A stretch of 64,000 nucleotides of DNA from Sphingobacteriaceae bacterium (GTDB lineage: Bacteria > Bacteroidota > Bacteroidia > B-17B0 > Aurantibacillaceae). Made by a program: the position numbers and the translations under genes. This document shows positions 51,061-60,991 of the stretch, one piece after another (position 1 is the stretch's first letter; every line of letters starts with the position of its first letter). The stretch spans positions 806,001-870,000 of the forward strand of contig NVQB01000001.1 in the NCBI GenBank assembly GCA_002319075.1, in the 5' to 3' direction. The notes under the pieces were generated by a model. It ran no database searches. It was not told the origin of the DNA and was given only the letters and a program-made list of their open reading frames with translations.

Positions 51061-51542
51061 ATTGATAGTAAAAAACTTCAACGCTATTACCATAAAAAAA
51101 TTAAGCGACTATAACGATTGGAAATTTAAGAGTAGTGCTGATCAAAAAATCATCCTTCCTCAAAACCTTGGTTCTTACTTTGTGATTCAATTACACTGCA
51201 GATCTTCAATGAGTTTGAAGTTACAGAGCCTTGGAAGGCTTTTTGACCTCTACATACTCAATTTTATTATCCCAGTCACGTCCCCTCCCATGCATAACAA
51301 AATCCCATATCTAGCCTGGTTCTACTATCATCGTTTTAATAGTTAGAGAAAAACCATTCGGACCTCACCATTCTTTTATGTGATCAGGATTGGTCCATAC
51401 TTAAATCTATGTTCCTACTTTTCTATTAGAAATCACCTCGCAAAGGTCACACCTTGCAGCAATATGGGGGCCTGCGGTGTCCTTTTGTTTTTCATAAAAT
51501 GATTTTAATTTCTAACTACTTTTGTACATTAACTTTATTAAA

Positions 51543-51576
51543 AAAAAGGCCGTCTCACTTTTGAGACAGCCTTTTT
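51543..51576. terminator. Intrinsic terminator downstream of the HMA gene
   Basis: AAAAAGGC..GTCTCA pairs with TGAGAC..GCCTTTTT around a short loop, with one mismatch. It lies 11 bases past the stop of the minus-strand HMA gene and supplies a T run in its direction. Confidence 0.85.
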
Positions 51577-51586
51577 ATGTTCTTTA

Positions 51587-51799
51587 TTAGTCCTTTATTT
51601 CCGCCTTAAACCCCGCCTTCTCCACTTCCTTCTGAATATCCTCAGCGGACAGGTTTTCGGTTTCCACTGTTAAAGTTTTTTCGGGTGTGTAAATATCCAC
51701 TTCCCATTTATTGATTCCTTCTTTAGCGTCTAAAAAGGGAGTTACCTTTCCAACGCATCCCATGCATTTAATATTGGATTTAAATTTTAGTGTTTTCAT
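51587..51799 (-). CDS. HMA-domain metallochaperone-like protein
   Basis: 70 residues forming one heavy-metal-associated domain. Start MKTLKFKSNIKCMGCVGKVTPFLDAKEGINKWEVD with CxxC at about residues 12-15, then YTPEKTLTVETENLSAEDIQKEVEKAGFKAEI. It likely carries copper or a related ion, in keeping with the copper cluster 2 kb away. A -7 box TAACTTTG (complement at 51906-51913) puts about 100 bases of 5' leader ahead of it, containing a 12-bp hairpin. Confidence 0.9.
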   Translation of the reverse strand: MKTLKFKSNIKCMGCVGKVTPFLDAKEGINKWEVDIYTPEKTLTVETENLSAEDIQKEVEKAGFKAEIKD

Positions 51800-51833
51800 A
51801 TGTAGATTTTATTGTTTTTTAAGGTCTTATGGT

Positions 51834-51880
51834 ATAGCCATGTTAACTTCATTCCTTTTGCCTTTCGGTAACATGGCTAT
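51834..51880 (-). repeat. Inverted repeat in the leader of the HMA gene
   Basis: ATAGCCATGTTA (51834-51845) and TAACATGGCTAT (51869-51880) are exact complements with a 23-base loop. The element lies between the predicted -7 box (51906-51913) and the HMA start codon (51799), so it would form in the 5' leader. No T run follows directly. Role unknown; a leader control element or the terminator of the upstream MFS gene are options. Confidence 0.6.
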
Positions 51881-51968
51881 TTCATTTTTATGTTCTTTTG
51901 TTACACAAAGTTACTGCCACAGTATTCGCGGATTCTTATAGAATTCCAGGCAATCTGTATATAATTTT

Positions 51969-53360
51969 CTAGCCCAGTTTTTTTACGCGAACTACTCCGA
52001 TAATAACCGCCAGCGTACTAATAACGGCTGCCGCGATAAAAGCCACCTGGATGCCATGATTCATATTGGCGTTGCCCTTGATGGAAGCTGAGCTGATAGC
52101 TACAACGACAGCCAACCCTAAAGCCGAGCCGATTTGATAAGATGTATTCACTATTCCTGAAGCAAGGCCGGTTTCTTCTGGTTTGGCTCCCGACATGGAA
52201 GTTATAGTGCCGGGAATATAGGCCAGGGACATGCCAATGGCTCCTAAAATCGAAGCCGGAAGAACGTCTGTTGCAAAGCTTCCTGTCTCAGAAACATTGG
52301 CAAACAGCAGCAAGGATACGGTCAGGAACAAAAGTCCCAACACCAAAGTGCCTTTTACACCCATTTTTGCAATTACTTTGCCCGTTACGCTGGTCATCAT
52401 GATCATAATGACAATGGTCATAGGCAAAAGGGCCAAACCGCTCTTAAAGGCAGATAAATGAAGCACCTGCTGCAAGTAAATATTCAGGTAAAACCACAGC
52501 GGAATCCAGGCTGCCGCCAGGAGCATCATAACCAGGTTGCCGGTAGACAAATTAGGGATTTTAAATACCGATAAAGGCAATAAAGGGCTTGCCGACTTCT
52601 TTTGCAGCATGAAAAAGACCAAGAAAAGAATTACGGACACCGCGATCAGCGAAATGATTTTCACGCTACCCCAGCCTTCCGACTCAGCAGAAACAATTGC
52701 GTAAACCAAAGAAACTAAAGCAATGGTTGCCATCAGGGCGCCTGAGAGATCGAGACGACCTCTGTGAGTGTATCCTTTCACCAAGTATGTTTTGCTCACC
52801 ATCAACACAATTAATCCCAGGGGAATATTGATGAGGAATGTCCAGTGCCAGGAAAGCCATTCCGTTAATACACCGCCTAAAAAAACGCCTGCCGATCCTC
52901 CGGCAGCTGCCGAAGCGCCCCAAAAACCAAAAGCCTTTGCGAGCTCTTTGCCATCGGTAAAGATGGTCATGAGGAGTGTTAAAGCGGCTGGCGCAATTAA
53001 GGCCGATCCAACTCCTTGCAGTGCCCTGGCAACATTCATTGAAGTTTCAGACCAGGCCAGTCCTGCCAGCAGTGAAGCACCGGTCAAAACACCGAATCCC
53101 ATCATAAAAATCTTCCGGGGACCGAACAGGTCGGACAGTTTTCCGCCAAGAAGTAAGAGACCGCCCAAAAAGATCACATAGGCGTTAAAGATCCATTGGA
53201 GGTTGCTTGCTGAATAACCCAGGTCTTTTTGAATTGCAGGTAAAGCTACCCCTATTATAGAGGTATCCATAATAACCATGAACTGCGCGGTGCATAAAAC
53301 CGCTAATGCCGCCCAGCGCCTGGCGTTGGGAATGGCAATATGTGCTGTTGTTGTTTCCAT
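51969..53360 (-). CDS. MFS drug exporter, DHA2 (EmrB/QacA) type
   Basis: 463 residues and about 14 transmembrane helices. N-terminal motif RRWAALAVLCTAQFMVIMDTSIIGVALPAIQKDLGYS with the motif D1 region is diagnostic of the DHA2 family; GGKLSDLFGPRKIFMMGFGVL is motif A; a second symmetric half follows after TYLVKGYTHRGRLDL. It exports hydrophobic compounds using the proton gradient; the substrate is unknown. It is divergent from the first HMA-AraC hybrid gene at 53480, 119 bases away, and may be under its control. Confidence 0.92.
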   Translation of the reverse strand: METTTAHIAIPNARRWAALAVLCTAQFMVIMDTSIIGVALPAIQKDLGYSASNLQWIFNAYVIFLGGLLLLGGKLSDLFGPRKIFMMGFGVLTGASLLAGLAWSETSMNVARALQGVGSALIAPAALTLLMTIFTDGKELAKAFGFWGASAAAGGSAGVFLGGVLTEWLSWHWTFLINIPLGLIVLMVSKTYLVKGYTHRGRLDLSGALMATIALVSLVYAIVSAESEGWGSVKIISLIAVSVILFLVFFMLQKKSASPLLPLSVFKIPNLSTGNLVMMLLAAAWIPLWFYLNIYLQQVLHLSAFKSGLALLPMTIVIMIMMTSVTGKVIAKMGVKGTLVLGLLFLTVSLLLFANVSETGSFATDVLPASILGAIGMSLAYIPGTITSMSGAKPEETGLASGIVNTSYQIGSALGLAVVVAISSASIKGNANMNHGIQVAFIAAAVISTLAVIIGVVRVKKLG

Positions 53361-53479
53361 TGTTTTTTTCCTGCAAAACTATTGTGAGGAAGGCCTGGGG
53401 GTGTTGCACAATAACCGGTAAGTTGTACAAGATTTTAGATTTTTACACTTTAGATGCTTATGCGTATCTTAGCGGCACG

Positions 53480-54052
53480 ATGAAACTTGCTGTGAAAAAT
53501 ATGGTTTGTAACCGCTGCATCATGGTAGTGAAATCTATTTTTGAGAAGAATGGACATTCGCCCGCAACAATCACACTCGGCGAGGTGATCTTACAAGATG
53601 ATTCTATAACTGACTCCACTCTAAAAATTATTGACCAGGAATTATCTGACATGGGTTTTGAAAGAATAGACGATAAAAAAGTCAGGATCATTGAAAAATT
53701 GAAGAATATTATTGTGAGTAAAATTCATCATACCGATTATGTGGATGTGAAATTTAATTGGTCGGCTGTTTTATCTGATGAACTTCGCATCGATTATAAT
53801 TATCTCAGTACACTTTTTTCTTCCGTAGAAGGTATTACGCTGGAACACTATATTATTAAACAGAAAATTGAACGTGTAAAGGAACTATTATTCTACGACG
53901 AGTTAAACTTGAGTGAGATCGCCGACAAGCTGGGTTATAGCAGTGTGCAGCATTTATCAAGTCAGTTTAAGAAAATGACCGGTTTTACGCCGTCGCAGTT
54001 TAAAAAATCACATCCCTCTGAACATTCACGCAGAAGCCTGGATTCAATTTGA
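53480..54052 (+). CDS. HMA-AraC hybrid regulator 1
   Basis: 190 residues. The N-terminal part (about 1-70) has HMA-like beta-alpha-beta with CxxC in VKNMVCNRCIMVVKSIF (Cys10, Cys13). A middle helical segment leads to an AraC HTH at about 115-185: GITLEHYIIKQKIERVKELLFYDELNLSEIADKLGYSSVQHLSSQFKKMTGFTPSQFKK. A metal-binding sensor fused to an AraC DNA-binding domain suggests a copper-type regulator. The ATG at 53480 follows a variant -7 box (TATCTTAG, 53465-53472) and fits the CxxC position; an in-frame start at 53306 lies inside the divergent gene. Confidence 0.85.
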   Translation: MKLAVKNMVCNRCIMVVKSIFEKNGHSPATITLGEVILQDDSITDSTLKIIDQELSDMGFERIDDKKVRIIEKLKNIIVSKIHHTDYVDVKFNWSAVLSDELRIDYNYLSTLFSSVEGITLEHYIIKQKIERVKELLFYDELNLSEIADKLGYSSVQHLSSQFKKMTGFTPSQFKKSHPSEHSRRSLDSI

Positions 54053-54137
54053 CAAAAGAAATTATATAAACTTTTCCGGGAGTTATGTAATGAGATAAAC
54101 TTGCACCCCTTTTATTTTTGCCCTGTAAATCATTCAA

Positions 54138-54698
54138 ATGGAACAGGTAGAAACAATTTCAGTGAAAGGCATGGTGTGTAGTCGTTGCATCATTACGTTA
54201 AAACAAGCCATCACCGATAAAGGCATGCGTGTTGCATCCATTGAACTAGGAAAAATAAGCGTTTATAAAACCGCTGATTTCTCTTATTGCACCTTAACGA
54301 CGCTAATTTCAATACTTGGATTTGAGATCCTATTAGATAAACAAGTAAAAATAATTGAACGCATTAAGGAGTCTGTTGTGCGTTATGTTTCATCGGCTGA
54401 AAATAAACAGAAGTTCTCTGAAGTGTTAAGTGATGAACTGAATATGAACTTCGATCAATTGAGTGGTATTTTTTCAAGCAGAGAGGGAATGACACTGGAG
54501 CATTATATAATCAAACAAAAAATTGAAAAGGTGAAGGGCCTGCTCACCAGCACTGAAGATTCAGTAACGGATATTTCATACCAGGTAAATTATAGCAGCG
54601 TTCAGCATCTTTCGCGCCAGTTTAAGGAAATAATAGGCGTAAATCCCTCACGATACAGGGAATTGGCCCAACAGAAAAGATATAAAGTAAAACAGTAA
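54138..54698 (+). CDS. HMA-AraC hybrid regulator 2
   Basis: 186 residues, a paralog of the gene just before it: HMA-like MEQVETISVKGMVCSRCIITLKQAITDKGMRVASIE with CxxC at Cys14/Cys17, then AraC-like REGMTLEHYIIKQKIEKVKGLL and SVTDISYQVNYSSVQHLSRQFKEIIGVNPSRYR. A -7 box TATTTTTG lies at 54113-54120. It precedes the copper ATPase and is a probable copper-responsive activator or repressor. Confidence 0.87.
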   Translation: MEQVETISVKGMVCSRCIITLKQAITDKGMRVASIELGKISVYKTADFSYCTLTTLISILGFEILLDKQVKIIERIKESVVRYVSSAENKQKFSEVLSDELNMNFDQLSGIFSSREGMTLEHYIIKQKIEKVKGLLTSTEDSVTDISYQVNYSSVQHLSRQFKEIIGVNPSRYRELAQQKRYKVKQ

Positions 54699-54756
54699 TT
54701 CTATAAAATAGTCGCCTCTAAACAACCGTACCTTTGAATTGTTAAAACGAATTAAA

Positions 54757-56973
54757 ATGAGCACCACACTAAACAAACAAACTTTTCCCGTTCTCGAAAT
54801 GACTTGCGCCGCCTGTGCGGTAAGTGTTGAATCCATTCTAAAAAACACCAAGGGTGTAAAAAACGCAAGTGTCAACTATGCCAATCAACAGGCGCAGGTG
54901 GAATGGGATGAAAAACTGATCGACGTTAACGGAATTCAAAATGCTGTACGTTCTATCGGTTACGATTTATTGATTAACACCGAGAACGCCAGCGAAAAGC
55001 AGGAAGAAATACAACAGCAGAACTTCAAACAATTAAAATTAAGAACCATTTGGTCGGCGGTTTTGGCTGTACCGGTTGTTATCATCGGGATGTTCCTGAT
55101 GGATCTTCGCGGCGCGAACTGGATCTCTCTCACATTAACCGCACCAATCATATTTTATTTTGGCAAAAACTATTTTATCAGCGCTTTTAAGAAGCTGAAA
55201 CACCGCACGGCCAACATGGATACATTGGTTGCACTCAGCACCGGGATCGCTTTCCTATTCAGCACATTCAATACCATATATCCTGAATTCTGGCATTCCC
55301 GCGGATTACACGCCCATGTATATTTTGAGGCTGCTGCGGTAATTATCGTCTTTATATCCCTGGGGAAATTATTAGAAGAACGGGCTAAATCCAACACCTC
55401 GTCTGCGATTAAAAAGTTAATTGGCCTTCAACCAAAAACGGTAAAAGTTCTAAGGGAGAATAAAGAAATAGAAATACAGTTATCGGAAGTAACGGCAGGA
55501 GAAATTATTATTGTAAGGCCAGGAGAAAAAATTCCGGTAGACGGTCTTGTTCAAGAAGGAAAATCGTTCGTAGATGAAAGCATGATAAGTGGGGAACCTG
55601 TTGCGGTTGAAAAGACCCCAGGCAGTAAAGTTTTTGCAGGGACACTCAACCAAAAGGGTACTTTCAAATTCAAAGCAGAAAAGGTGGGAAGCGATACGTT
55701 ACTCGCACAAATAATCAAAATGGTTCAGGAAGCCCAGGGAAGCAAGGCGCCGGTTCAGAACCTGGTAGATAAGATAGCGGGAATCTTTGTACCGGCGGTT
55801 ATTGGCCTGGCAATTCTTACTTTCGTTGTTTGGATGGTTTTTGGTGGAGACAATGCTTTCACGCACGCACTCTTAAATTCTATTACCGTGTTGGTTATTG
55901 CATGTCCTTGTGCGCTTGGATTGGCTACTCCAACTGCTATTATGGTAGGTATTGGACGAGGCGCTGAAAATAATATCCTTGTAAAGGATGCCGAGAGTTT
56001 AGAAATTGGACATCAGGTGAATGCTTTAATCCTTGATAAAACCGGAACGATTACAGAAGGACACCCAGAAGTTACAAATCTTACCTGGCTCAAAGAAGAA
56101 AATAAAAAGGAAATGCAAAACGTTTTGTTCACCATGGAGTCCCGGTCTGAACACCCGCTTGCAGAAGCGGTTATTAAGCTTCTTAACAGCGATGAAGTTT
56201 CCCTCACCGGACTTCAGAATTTTGAAAGTCTAACGGGATTAGGAATTAAAGCGGAGTATAACGGATCTGTCTATTACGTAGGCAACAAAAAGCTGATGCA
56301 GCAGCAAGGAATCGCCAGCAGTAAAATTGATGATACTGTTTCAAAGTGGCAGGCAGAAGCGAAAACAGTTGTATTCTTCGCCAACAGTACCCAAGCGATC
56401 GCTTTGATAGCGATTGCCGACAAGGTGAAAGAAACGTCAAAGGCTGCCATCGCACAGTTACAAGAACGCGGCATTGAAGTATATATGTTAACCGGGGACA
56501 ACCACCTGACTGCTCAGTCAGTTGCAAAACAAGTCGGCATTCGCAGCTTTCAGGCAGATGCCCTTCCTTCAGATAAAGCCGCATTTGTAAAGAAGCTCCA
56601 GGCAGAAGGAAAAGTGGTTGCCATGGTTGGAGATGGGATCAACGACAGTCATGCTTTAGCTCAGGCGGACCTGAGTATTGCCATGGGTAAAGGCTCTGAC
56701 ATAGCGATAGATGTTGCAAAAATGACCCTGATTACCTCCGACCTTCAATCGATTCCTAAAGCTCTGAGATTGTCAAAGCTTATTGTGAGAGGAATAAGAC
56801 AAAACTTATTTTGGGCCTTCATCTACAACCTGGTAGGCATCCCGATTGCAGCTGGAATATTGTACCCGGTAAATGGCTTCTTACTGAATCCTATGATCGC
56901 CGGGGCGGCTATGGCACTTAGCTCTGTTTCAGTAGTTGCTAATAGCCTACGTTTAAAAATCGCAAAACTTTAA
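54757..56973 (+). CDS. P1B-type heavy-metal ATPase, probably copper
   Basis: 738 residues from the ATG at 54757 (an in-frame TTG at 54739 is rejected because of the -7 box TACCTTTG at 54729-54736). N-terminal HMA with [12 protein letters not shown] (Cys17/Cys20), about eight membrane helices, the A-domain motif SGEPVAVEK, the CPC metal site VIACPCALG (Cys383, Pro384, Cys385), the phosphorylated Asp in [11 protein letters not shown] (Asp427), SEHPLAEAV and [13 protein letters not shown] plus CAAC indicates Cu(I) export. It heads the operon ATPase, HMA-DUF3347, multicopper oxidase. Confidence 0.95.
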   Translation: MSTTLNKQTFPVLEMTCAACAVSVESILKNTKGVKNASVNYANQQAQVEWDEKLIDVNGIQNAVRSIGYDLLINTENASEKQEEIQQQNFKQLKLRTIWSAVLAVPVVIIGMFLMDLRGANWISLTLTAPIIFYFGKNYFISAFKKLKHRTANMDTLVALSTGIAFLFSTFNTIYPEFWHSRGLHAHVYFEAAAVIIVFISLGKLLEERAKSNTSSAIKKLIGLQPKTVKVLRENKEIEIQLSEVTAGEIIIVRPGEKIPVDGLVQEGKSFVDESMISGEPVAVEKTPGSKVFAGTLNQKGTFKFKAEKVGSDTLLAQIIKMVQEAQGSKAPVQNLVDKIAGIFVPAVIGLAILTFVVWMVFGGDNAFTHALLNSITVLVIACPCALGLATPTAIMVGIGRGAENNILVKDAESLEIGHQVNALILDKTGTITEGHPEVTNLTWLKEENKKEMQNVLFTMESRSEHPLAEAVIKLLNSDEVSLTGLQNFESLTGLGIKAEYNGSVYYVGNKKLMQQQGIASSKIDDTVSKWQAEAKTVVFFANSTQAIALIAIADKVKETSKAAIAQLQERGIEVYMLTGDNHLTAQSVAKQVGIRSFQADALPSDKAAFVKKLQAEGKVVAMVGDGINDSHALAQADLSIAMGKGSDIAIDVAKMTLITSDLQSIPKALRLSKLIVRGIRQNLFWAFIYNLVGIPIAAGILYPVNGFLLNPMIAGAAMALSSVSVVANSLRLKIAKL

Positions 56974-56994
56974 ATATATTAAACCAAGAGAAAA

Positions 56995-57846
56995 ATGAAA
57001 AACTGGAAAATAAAAATAACCACACTGCTTGCCGCAATTGGCTTAGTTTCAGTGTCAACACTACAAGCTCAAAATAAAAATGTAGTTAAAGAAACGTATA
57101 AGGTGTCGGGTAACTGCGGCATGTGTAAAAAAACGATTGAAACTGCGGCCACCAAAAAAGCAAGTGATGCAGAATGGAGCGAAGAGAAAAAAGAATTAAA
57201 AGTCAGTTACGATCCTGGAAAAACCAATGCTGATGAAATTCTCAAAGCCGTTGCATATTCTGGTTACGACAATGAAAAATACTTTGCTCCCCAAGCTGCA
57301 TATTCCAAATTGCCCGATTGTTGCCAATATGAAAGATCTGCGAAAGCTTTAGCATCCAATAAGAACGCATACAATAAAACCGATAAAGAACAATCACCAG
57401 GAAGTCAACAGGAAAAAGTCGCTTTAGAATCTGTTTACGCTTTGTATTTTTCCGTAAAAGACGCTCTGGTAAAAACAGATGCCAATACCGCTTCCTCAAA
57501 GAGTAAAGAACTTATGAACGCACTGAGCATGGTAAAAATGGAATCGTTGAATGCCGATCAACATAAAGTTTTTATGAAATACGTTTCTAACCTTAAAACA
57601 GATGCTGTGAGTATTGGTGAAAGTAAAGATATTAGCAAACAAAGAGAGCATTTTACTACTCTATCACAAAACATGTACGAAGTCATGAAAGGAATTAAAC
57701 CTTCATACACCGTTTATTTAGACCATTGTCCAATGTTTAATGATGGCAAAGGCGCGAACTGGGTGAGCAAGGAATCTGCAATTAAAAACCCTTATTACGG
57801 TTCGCAAATGATGACCTGCGGTAAAATTTCAGAAACGAGCAAATAA
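56995..57846 (+). CDS. HMA + DUF3347 exported protein
   Basis: 283 residues. Signal peptide (about 1-26, ITTLLAAIGLVSVSTLQAQ); an HMA domain with NCGMCKKTIETAATKK (CxxC) at about 40-95; a His/Cys linker (PDCCQYERS); then a DUF3347 domain (about 145-280) with YALYFSVKDALVKTDANTASSKSKELMNAL and ending with HCPMFNDGKGANWVSKESAIKNPYYGSQMMTCGK, the C-x-M and C-x-type copper-site pattern typical of DUF3347 and CusB-associated domains. It is an exported copper-binding protein between the ATPase and the multicopper oxidase. Confidence 0.88.
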   Translation: MKNWKIKITTLLAAIGLVSVSTLQAQNKNVVKETYKVSGNCGMCKKTIETAATKKASDAEWSEEKKELKVSYDPGKTNADEILKAVAYSGYDNEKYFAPQAAYSKLPDCCQYERSAKALASNKNAYNKTDKEQSPGSQQEKVALESVYALYFSVKDALVKTDANTASSKSKELMNALSMVKMESLNADQHKVFMKYVSNLKTDAVSIGESKDISKQREHFTTLSQNMYEVMKGIKPSYTVYLDHCPMFNDGKGANWVSKESAIKNPYYGSQMMTCGKISETSK

Positions 57847-57852
57847 ATTATT

Positions 57853-60072
57853 ATGAAGTCTTTCAGGATATTAATTTTATTCATGCTGTGCACTTTGAAC
57901 CAATTAGTGGCACAAAAAAAAGTGAGGTATGATTTGTACGTGCGCGATACATTGGTGAATTTTGCAGGCAAGGAAAAACACGCCTATGCGGTTAACGGCC
58001 AGATTCCAATGCCTGAACTGCATTTTACAGAAGGTGATACTGCTGAAATTTTTATTCATAACGAGCTAAGGACTGAAACATCCATCCACTGGCATGGACT
58101 AATTATACCCAACGAACAAGACGGTGTACCGTACCTCACAACCGCTCCAATAAAAGCAAAAACTACGCACCTCTATAAATTTCCCATTGTTCAGAGTGGC
58201 ACTTATTGGTATCACTCACATACCAAATTACAGGAGCAAAGCGGAATGTATGGTGCTTTTATAATTCATAAGCGCAACGCTCCGCCAATGAAAGAGTATA
58301 CGTTGATATTAAGCGATTGGACAAACATGAAGCCTTTTGAAGTTCACCGCAGGCTTCACATGGCAAACGATTGGTCTGCTATTAAAAAAGCGAAGATTCA
58401 AAAAGGGGCGGTACAAAGTTATGGCGATGCCATCGCAGCCGGAAGCCTGAAAACGAAATTTACCAACGAGTGGAAACGCATGTTAGCCATGGATGTGAGC
58501 GATGTGTATTACGATAAATTCCTGTCTAATGGAAAACCTGAAATCGAAGCGCCACAGTTTAAAGCAGGTGATAAAGTGAGGGTAAGGATTATCAACGGGA
58601 GTTCCTCTACTTATTTCTGGCTCAACTATGCCGGCGGACAAATGGAAGTCGCTGCGAGTGATGGCATGGACGTTGTTCCGGTGCCGGTTGACAGGATGAT
58701 CATAGCTGTAGCAGAAACATACGACGTTCTGCTAACGATACCGGAAGACAGCGTTGCCTATGAGTTTTTAGCCACTTCAGAGGATCGCATCAGAAACACT
58801 TCTCTATGGCTGGGCAGGGGCACAAAACAGCTCGCATCACCGTTAAAGCCTTTAAAGTATTTTGATGGAATGAAGATGATGAACGACATGATGAAAATGA
58901 ATGGTAACCTGGATGACATGGGCATGAACATGAGTCTTCAGCAAATGGATATGAATGTAGTGATGTATCCTGAGATCACCGGTGAAAAAGAAGAAAAAAA
59001 AGATCATGATCATGACTCCCGGCTGGATAACGACCGTTATAATAGCAACGCTCTGTCTGATATTGTTACTTTGAACTACGCGATGTTAAAGTCGCCGGTA
59101 AAAACGACATTGCCTGCCGGGCCAACCCGGGTTCTGAACTTTACGTTATCGGGAAATATGAACCGCTATGTTTGGAGCATTGATAACAAAACGGTTTCTG
59201 AAACGGATAAGATCTTAATCAAAAAGGGAGAAAACATACGCATTGTACTTTATAATAATTCTATGATGCGCCATCCCATGCATTTACACGGACATTTTTT
59301 TAGAATCGTAAATGGATATGGAGACTATTCGCCACTTAAAAATGTACTGGATATAATGCCCATGGAAACCGACACTATTGAATTTGCAGCTACGGAAAGT
59401 GGCGACTGGTTTTTCCACTGCCATATTTTATACCACATGATGAGTGGAATGGGAAGAATCTTCAGTTATGAAAATTCGCCGCCAAATCCGCAATTGCCAA
59501 ACCCTGAGAAGGCCATTAAAAAACTTTATAAGGACGACCGGGAATTTCACTTCATGGTTCAGAATGATTTTGCCAGCAATGGAAACGATGGTGAAATGAT
59601 GTACATGAACACTCGTTACAATCTTCAGGCTGAATGGCGATTGGGTTATAATGACATGCACGGTTATGAAGTTGAAACGCACTTTGGAAGGTACATTGGA
59701 AAAATGCAATGGCTGTTTCCATATGTCGGAATAGATTATCGTTACAGGAAAATGGGAATAGATGAAGTTGAAAAAAATATTTTCGGGCAGAAAAACACAA
59801 AAGACATTCGCCAGGCTCTGTGTTTTGGTGTGCAATACACTTTACCACTGCTGATTGTAGCGGATGCACGCTTCGATACAGATGGCAAGCTTAGGTTATC
59901 GCTGATGAGAGAAGACATTCCACTTACAAAGCGTTTACGCTTAAATTTTATGGGCAATAGCGATCTTGAATACATGGCCGGCTTCAAGTATGTCCTGGAT
60001 AAAAACTTTTCACTCTCGGCCCATTATGACAGTGACATGGGGCTTGGTGGTGGCTTTACGTTTACCTACTAG
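57853..60072 (+). CDS. Multicopper oxidase with C-terminal barrel-like extension
   Basis: 739 residues. Signal peptide (about 1-22), then the three cupredoxin domains of a CopA-type oxidase with ligand clusters HWHGLIIPNEQDG, YHSHTKLQEQSG, HPMHLHGHFF and FHCHILYHMMSGMG. A Met-rich segment (about 335-380, MKMMNDMMKMNGNLDDMGMNMSL and HDHDS) can bind copper. After the last ligands a further 190 residues (EWRLGYNDMHGYEVETHFGRYIGKMQ...FTFTY) look like a CopB-type beta-barrel piece. Likely a periplasmic Cu(I) oxidase with an outer-membrane anchor. It lies 6 bases after the DUF3347 gene. Confidence 0.92.
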   Translation: MKSFRILILFMLCTLNQLVAQKKVRYDLYVRDTLVNFAGKEKHAYAVNGQIPMPELHFTEGDTAEIFIHNELRTETSIHWHGLIIPNEQDGVPYLTTAPIKAKTTHLYKFPIVQSGTYWYHSHTKLQEQSGMYGAFIIHKRNAPPMKEYTLILSDWTNMKPFEVHRRLHMANDWSAIKKAKIQKGAVQSYGDAIAAGSLKTKFTNEWKRMLAMDVSDVYYDKFLSNGKPEIEAPQFKAGDKVRVRIINGSSSTYFWLNYAGGQMEVAASDGMDVVPVPVDRMIIAVAETYDVLLTIPEDSVAYEFLATSEDRIRNTSLWLGRGTKQLASPLKPLKYFDGMKMMNDMMKMNGNLDDMGMNMSLQQMDMNVVMYPEITGEKEEKKDHDHDSRLDNDRYNSNALSDIVTLNYAMLKSPVKTTLPAGPTRVLNFTLSGNMNRYVWSIDNKTVSETDKILIKKGENIRIVLYNNSMMRHPMHLHGHFFRIVNGYGDYSPLKNVLDIMPMETDTIEFAATESGDWFFHCHILYHMMSGMGRIFSYENSPPNPQLPNPEKAIKKLYKDDREFHFMVQNDFASNGNDGEMMYMNTRYNLQAEWRLGYNDMHGYEVETHFGRYIGKMQWLFPYVGIDYRYRKMGIDEVEKNIFGQKNTKDIRQALCFGVQYTLPLLIVADARFDTDGKLRLSLMREDIPLTKRLRLNFMGNSDLEYMAGFKYVLDKNFSLSAHYDSDMGLGGGFTFTY

Positions 60073-60242
60073 CATTTTTTTGGTTGTAGTTCCCCCGAAC
60101 CTCTTTTGCACAATTACTCTTGATACAGATCAAGTGAAATTCATATCATAACGCATTTCACTTCTCCTGGAGTAAGCAGAACTTTGTGAGCAAATACTAA
60201 AGCCCATTCTGATAAGAAGAACGGCTCCGAAAAAATTTAAAC

Positions 60243-60872
60243 ATGCTCACAAAGAGATTAATCGTATTCTGCCAGTTCATTTTAACTGGCTTCTATTTCC
60301 TAAACGCCCAGCCCATACCTATGGAGGTAGTACTCGGCAATAAATACACCTGGTACCAATACTCGGCCTCAAAAAAATTAAGCGAATCAAAATTCGGTGT
60401 TTTCGGAACCGGTTCGTTGATAGCCCCCTATAAAGAGAATAAAAAAGAAGAACTTATGAACCAGTTCTATCTTACCTATGAGCTTCTTAAAGGAATTAAA
60501 GCGTCGGTGGGCAGCTTTTATTCGACACAACCCGGTTTCCGGCCATCGGTTAACATTCAATTCTTTAAAGCTGTCAAAAATCTTACAGTACTCGCTGTGC
60601 CACGCATTGACATTTGCAAAAATCCTTCTTATGATCTGATGTTCCTCTTAGAATATAAACCGAAGATCGCCGGGCAACTACCATTGTATTCAAAATTTCA
60701 AAGTATGTTTAATTTTTCAGGAGACAAACACAATCGCAGCTACCAGTATCTGAGGCTTGGAATAAATCTCAAACACCTTCAAACAGGGATTGCCATCAAC
60801 TTCGACGCTTATGGACCGGCAATCACATACCGGCGCAATTACGGCCTATTTATCAGGAAGGACTTTCGGTAA
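60243..60872 (+). CDS. Outer-membrane-like hypothetical protein
   Basis: 209 residues with a signal peptide (LIVFCQFILTGFYFLNAQ) and alternating strands (KYTWYQYSASKKLSESKFGVFGTGSLIAPY, LMNQFYLTYELLKGIKASVGSFYSTQPGFRPSVNIQFFKAVKNLTVLAVPRIDI, ending NYGLFIRKDFR). Pattern fits a small barrel. It follows the copper oxidase after 170 bases and may belong to the same functional group, by position only. Confidence 0.7.
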   Translation: MLTKRLIVFCQFILTGFYFLNAQPIPMEVVLGNKYTWYQYSASKKLSESKFGVFGTGSLIAPYKENKKEELMNQFYLTYELLKGIKASVGSFYSTQPGFRPSVNIQFFKAVKNLTVLAVPRIDICKNPSYDLMFLLEYKPKIAGQLPLYSKFQSMFNFSGDKHNRSYQYLRLGINLKHLQTGIAINFDAYGPAITYRRNYGLFIRKDFR

Positions 60873-60991
60873 ACACAAGGCCAATTGTGTAGATTGCTTT
60901 AAGCAAAAACACTTAACATATATCAAGACGATTTCTTATCCCAGGAGATTATTTCCCGCACACCAAACACCCAATTTTGCATAAAAAAAAT

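Larger units (their letters stand above)
50853..51586. other. Intergenic stretch with terminators but no gene
   Basis: No supported gene. It holds the hairpin terminator at 51027-51060, an imperfect hairpin at about 51454-51485 (AAAGGTCAC..CTGCGGTGTCC), a lone -7-like TACTTTTG (51517-51524) and the terminator at 51543-51576. An open frame at 50990-51346 runs through the first terminator and has no protein-like features. Confidence 0.6.

Noticed and set aside
50990-51346. Plus-strand open frame of 118 codons
   Set aside because: It runs straight through a perfect terminator hairpin (51027-51060), has an odd composition and no recognisable protein features.
52768-53181. Plus-strand frame opposite the MFS gene
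   Set aside because: It is antisense to a clear membrane transporter, with low-complexity Pro/Ala content typical of shadows.
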